From contig NZ_CP021405.1 of the NCBI RefSeq assembly GCF_002504165.1, positions 110,679 through 174,678 on the forward strand: 64,000 nucleotides of DNA, in the 5' to 3' direction. Below the pieces are notes generated by a model. It was not told the DNA's origin. It did not search any database and saw only the letters and a list, made by a program, of their open reading frames with translations. How positions within the stretch are numbered: the stretch's first letter is position 1; every line of letters begins with the position of its first letter. The DNA is from Pacificitalea manganoxidans (GTDB taxonomy: Bacteria; Pseudomonadota; Alphaproteobacteria; Rhodobacterales; Rhodobacteraceae). Shown piece by piece: positions 61,915 to 64,000 of the stretch. The position numbers and the translations under genes were made by a program.

Positions 61915-62925
61915 TTACTGGGACGCGGCGGTGGCCTCGTCATAGGCTTTCAGCAGCGCTTCGCCGGTTTCGCCAGCTTTCGCGACATAGGCTTCGGAGG
62001 CGGGGCCCCACGTGGCGTCGTGCAACTCGGCGCGCTCTTCGGCGGAGGCAACGCGGACATTGGTGCCGGAGTCGGTGATGACCTGCAGCGCTTCCTCGAC
62101 GGCGGCAGCCTTATGGGCGGTCAGGTCGGGGATCACTTCGGAGAAGGCGGTGGAAATCACGTCCTGATATTCGGCGGGCAGGCTGTCCCAGAACATCGGG
62201 TTGAACAGCACCACGTCTTCCATCGCGCCGTGATCGGAGATGACGACGTAATCCTGCACCTCGTAGAACTTCATGTTCTTGATGGTGTCGAGCGGGTTTT
62301 CCTCACCATCGACAACGCCGGTCTGCAACGAGGTGTAAAGCTCGCCGAAGGGCAGCGCGATCGCGGAGGCGCCGAGCGCGTTGAACTGCTCGATCAGGAT
62401 CGAGCTGTCCATGACGCGGAATTTCTGGTCCGCGAAATCGGTCAGGCTGTCCAGCGGCTTGTTCGAGGTGAACTGCTTCTTGCCATTGGGCCACAGGGTC
62501 AGAGCGACCATGCCCTTGTCCGAGAAGGTGTCGAGCAGCGCCTTGCCGAACGGACCTTCGCGCAGCGCCTGCGCCTCTGCCGCGTCTTCGGGCAGCAGAT
62601 AGGGAATATCGAGGATCGACACGGCCGGGTTGAACCCGCCGAGGAAGGCCGCAGGGGCCACGGTGCCTTCGATGGTGCCCAGCTGCACGCCTTCGTTCAT
62701 CTGGCGCTGATTGCCCAACTGGCCCTGCGGGAACAGCTGAAGCTCAACCGCGCCATCGGTGCGCTCCGCGACCAGCTCGGCGACTTTTTCCAGATGCACA
62801 TGGCGGCTTTGCGCGGCGCTTTCCAAATGGCCGATGCGCGCGATGAATTCCTGTGCGGACGCGGCGCCGGCGAAAACGAGGCCAAGCGCGGTAACGCCGG
62901 AGAGGAGGAGGGGGGATTTGAACAT
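61915..62925 (-). CDS. dctP: TRAP transporter substrate-binding protein (DctP family)
   Basis: 336-residue periplasmic binding protein with a signal peptide of about 24 residues (ending GAASAQ). The mature part shows the DctP pattern: ARIGHLESAAQSRHVHLEKV, ELQLFPQGQLGNQRQMNEGV, the KFRVMDSSILIEQFNALGA region with the conserved Arg that binds the ligand carboxylate, and ELYTSLQTGVVDGEENPLDTI. Head gene of the transporter/pyr run. Orotate, a monocarboxylate, fits such a site; this is inferred only from context. Confidence 0.92.
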   Translation of the reverse strand: MFKSPLLLSGVTALGLVFAGAASAQEFIARIGHLESAAQSRHVHLEKVAELVAERTDGAVELQLFPQGQLGNQRQMNEGVQLGTIEGTVAPAAFLGGFNPAVSILDIPYLLPEDAAEAQALREGPFGKALLDTFSDKGMVALTLWPNGKKQFTSNKPLDSLTDFADQKFRVMDSSILIEQFNALGASAIALPFGELYTSLQTGVVDGEENPLDTIKNMKFYEVQDYVVISDHGAMEDVVLFNPMFWDSLPAEYQDVISTAFSEVIPDLTAHKAAAVEEALQVITDSGTNVRVASAEERAELHDATWGPASEAYVAKAGETGEALLKAYDEATAASQ

Positions 62926-62999
62926 TAGCGACTCCCTGCGAGCATGTTCTTCTTCAGATGAGGTAAAGGTTCACGGCGCTCCTGCCGGGGTCAAGCGTC

Positions 63000-63021
63000 A
63001 AAATCTAAAAATTGAGATTTT
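63000..63021. promoter_or_regulatory. Candidate operator upstream of dctP
   Basis: Inverted repeat AAAATCT (63000-63006) and AGATTTT (63015-63021) separated by eight bases, in the AT-rich part of the 146-base gap between the XRE gene and dctP. It is the only clear dyad there and suits binding by the adjacent XRE regulator. Confidence 0.5.
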
Positions 63022-63071
63022 CGGACTGTTTTGCGCGGGCTAGCTGGAATAGTGCCTAATGAACGGGCAGT

Positions 63072-63959
63072 TCAGGGGGTCCCGATCCCGTATTTGGCGA
63101 TCAGCGCGTCGACATGGTCGGCGGCCTCCATTCCTTTCAACGATGTCGCCCAGAGCTGTTTCGCGATGTTTTCGTGCAGCTCCAGCGCTTCGGGCGCGGA
63201 CGTGATGAGCCCCACACCCAGCCGGATATTTGGGTTATGGCCCAGTCGGAAGGGGCTGATCGTCAGGGTCGATTCCGCGCCCTTGCGCACGATCTGAAAC
63301 GATGTCGACGGGATCGGTTCGCGGGCGACGCCCACTTGAATGCCGATATCCGGCTCGCGCAGGATCCGGCTGATATGCCGGGCCTCCCGCAGAGCCATAT
63401 GGCGCCGGGCCGTCAGGGTGTCAGGATCCAGATCGGACCGCCCAACCAGCCCTTCGCGGAGAAATTTCTCGATATCGGCATCCGCGATAATCGACGCCAG
63501 AAGCGGTCTGCGGGCGGCAAAGCGTTCCTTACGTTTCAATAGGATAGACAGTATCCTATCCGCTTCATCATATTGCGCGGGGGCCACGGATTCGCGCATC
63601 ACCTCGGCCAGAACCTGATCGTAACCGGAGGTGGTGACAAGGTAGGAAATCGGGCTGAACAAACCGATAATCTGGTCGCTGTCCTCCTCGATCTGGCGCA
63701 TCCGTTCGAAAAAGCTTACGGCGCTGTCGACATATTCGATCCCGACGCCCAGCAGCGAGGGCAGCGAAATATGCAGCTCATCGGCGATGGCGGTCAGCAT
63801 TTCGATCTTGGCGATTTCACCCTTCTCGGCGCGGTAGAGGGCGGCGCGTGAAATGCCCAGCCGCGCGGCGAGGTCTTCGGGCGACAGGGCGCGCCCCATG
63901 CGATGGGCCCGGAGCCGCGCGCCAACATCGACGAAGTTCACCTTGCTTGCCTGCGCCAC
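63072..63959 (-). CDS. XRE-family transcriptional regulator with effector domain
   Basis: 295-residue regulator. The N-terminal HTH (about residues 12-66) reads LRAHRMGRALSPEDLAARLG then SRAALYRAEKGEIAKIEML. The remaining 220 residues form a helical and mixed domain of unknown ligand (for example SYLVTTSGYDQVLAEVMRES). Same strand and immediately upstream of the TRAP/pyr operon, so it is the likely local regulator. No cupin signature is seen at its C-terminus, unlike many XRE-cupin sensors. Confidence 0.88.
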   Translation of the reverse strand: MAQASKVNFVDVGARLRAHRMGRALSPEDLAARLGISRAALYRAEKGEIAKIEMLTAIADELHISLPSLLGVGIEYVDSAVSFFERMRQIEEDSDQIIGLFSPISYLVTTSGYDQVLAEVMRESVAPAQYDEADRILSILLKRKERFAARRPLLASIIADADIEKFLREGLVGRSDLDPDTLTARRHMALREARHISRILREPDIGIQVGVAREPIPSTSFQIVRKGAESTLTISPFRLGHNPNIRLGVGLITSAPEALELHENIAKQLWATSLKGMEAADHVDALIAKYGIGTP

Positions 63960-64000
63960 CGAGCGGGTATCCTCTGTCGGATCATTGGGGTCGTATCAAA

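Noticed and set aside
61324..62928. 534-residue plus-strand open frame
   Set aside because: Antisense to dctQ and dctP, both well supported.

Overview
This 64 kb window is a GC-rich chromosomal segment that reads like an alphaproteobacterium of the Rhodobacterales (roseobacter-like). The evidence is strong GC bias at third codon positions, an Irr-type iron box in front of dps, a DUF1289 protein, split PqiA proteins, and a very high density of TRAP and tripartite tricarboxylate (TTT) transporters. I see no rRNA, tRNA, insertion sequence, phage gene or CRISPR array. The window is almost wholly protein-coding, with about 63 credible genes in many short operons.

Layout: (1) 0-7.3 kb is house-keeping: a partial hypothetical gene, dps, a DUF1289 protein, a glycosyltransferase, and a pqiA-pqiA-pqiB-pqiC envelope lipid-transport operon. 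(2) 7.6-13.9 kb is the most unusual operon: a TAXI-TRAP importer, a NadC-type quinolinate phosphoribosyltransferase, and a single polypeptide joining a PhnN-like ribose-1,5-bisphosphokinase to an archaeal-type AMP phosphorylase. Together the last two proteins could turn a nucleotide into PRPP and pass the PRPP to a pyridine carboxylate. (3) 13.9-17.7 kb holds arginine/ornithine/alanine catabolism with an Lrp-type regulator (arginase, ornithine cyclodeaminase, alanine dehydrogenase). (4) 17.9-23.7 kb pairs a small-molecule kinase and a class III PLP enzyme (amino-alcohol kinase plus phospho-lyase type) with a glycine-betaine-type ABC importer. (5) 23.7-31.4 kb has a periplasmic hypothetical protein, a D-amino-acid dehydrogenase, an M23 peptidase, a cupin, a leaderless solute-binding-fold protein, a LysR regulator, a VOC protein and a dienelactone-hydrolase-like protein.

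(6) 31.4-43.3 kb is a catabolic island: beta-propeller protein, aminotransferase and SDR on one strand; GntR, TctCBA, an Ldh2-family dehydrogenase, a second GntR, MmgE/PrpD and a LigJ-type hydratase on the other. Two matching operator sequences tie the two halves into one probable regulon. (7) 43.4-50.3 kb carries an ABC importer of the ferric/phospho-compound class co-transcribed with a metallo-beta-lactamase-fold hydrolase and two phosphatases, divergent from a DeoR regulator with paired palindromic operators. (8) 50.4-55.9 kb has a second TTT transporter, a NIPSNAP protein, a GntR regulator and a KdgD dehydratase. (9) 55.9-64 kb is a TRAP transporter in one operon-like run with PyrK, class 1B PyrD, an M20 carbamoylase-like amidase, PyrE and a small unknown protein, headed by an XRE regulator. 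It looks like an orotate uptake, salvage and degradation locus.

All functional calls come from reading motifs and gene order. No database search was run.
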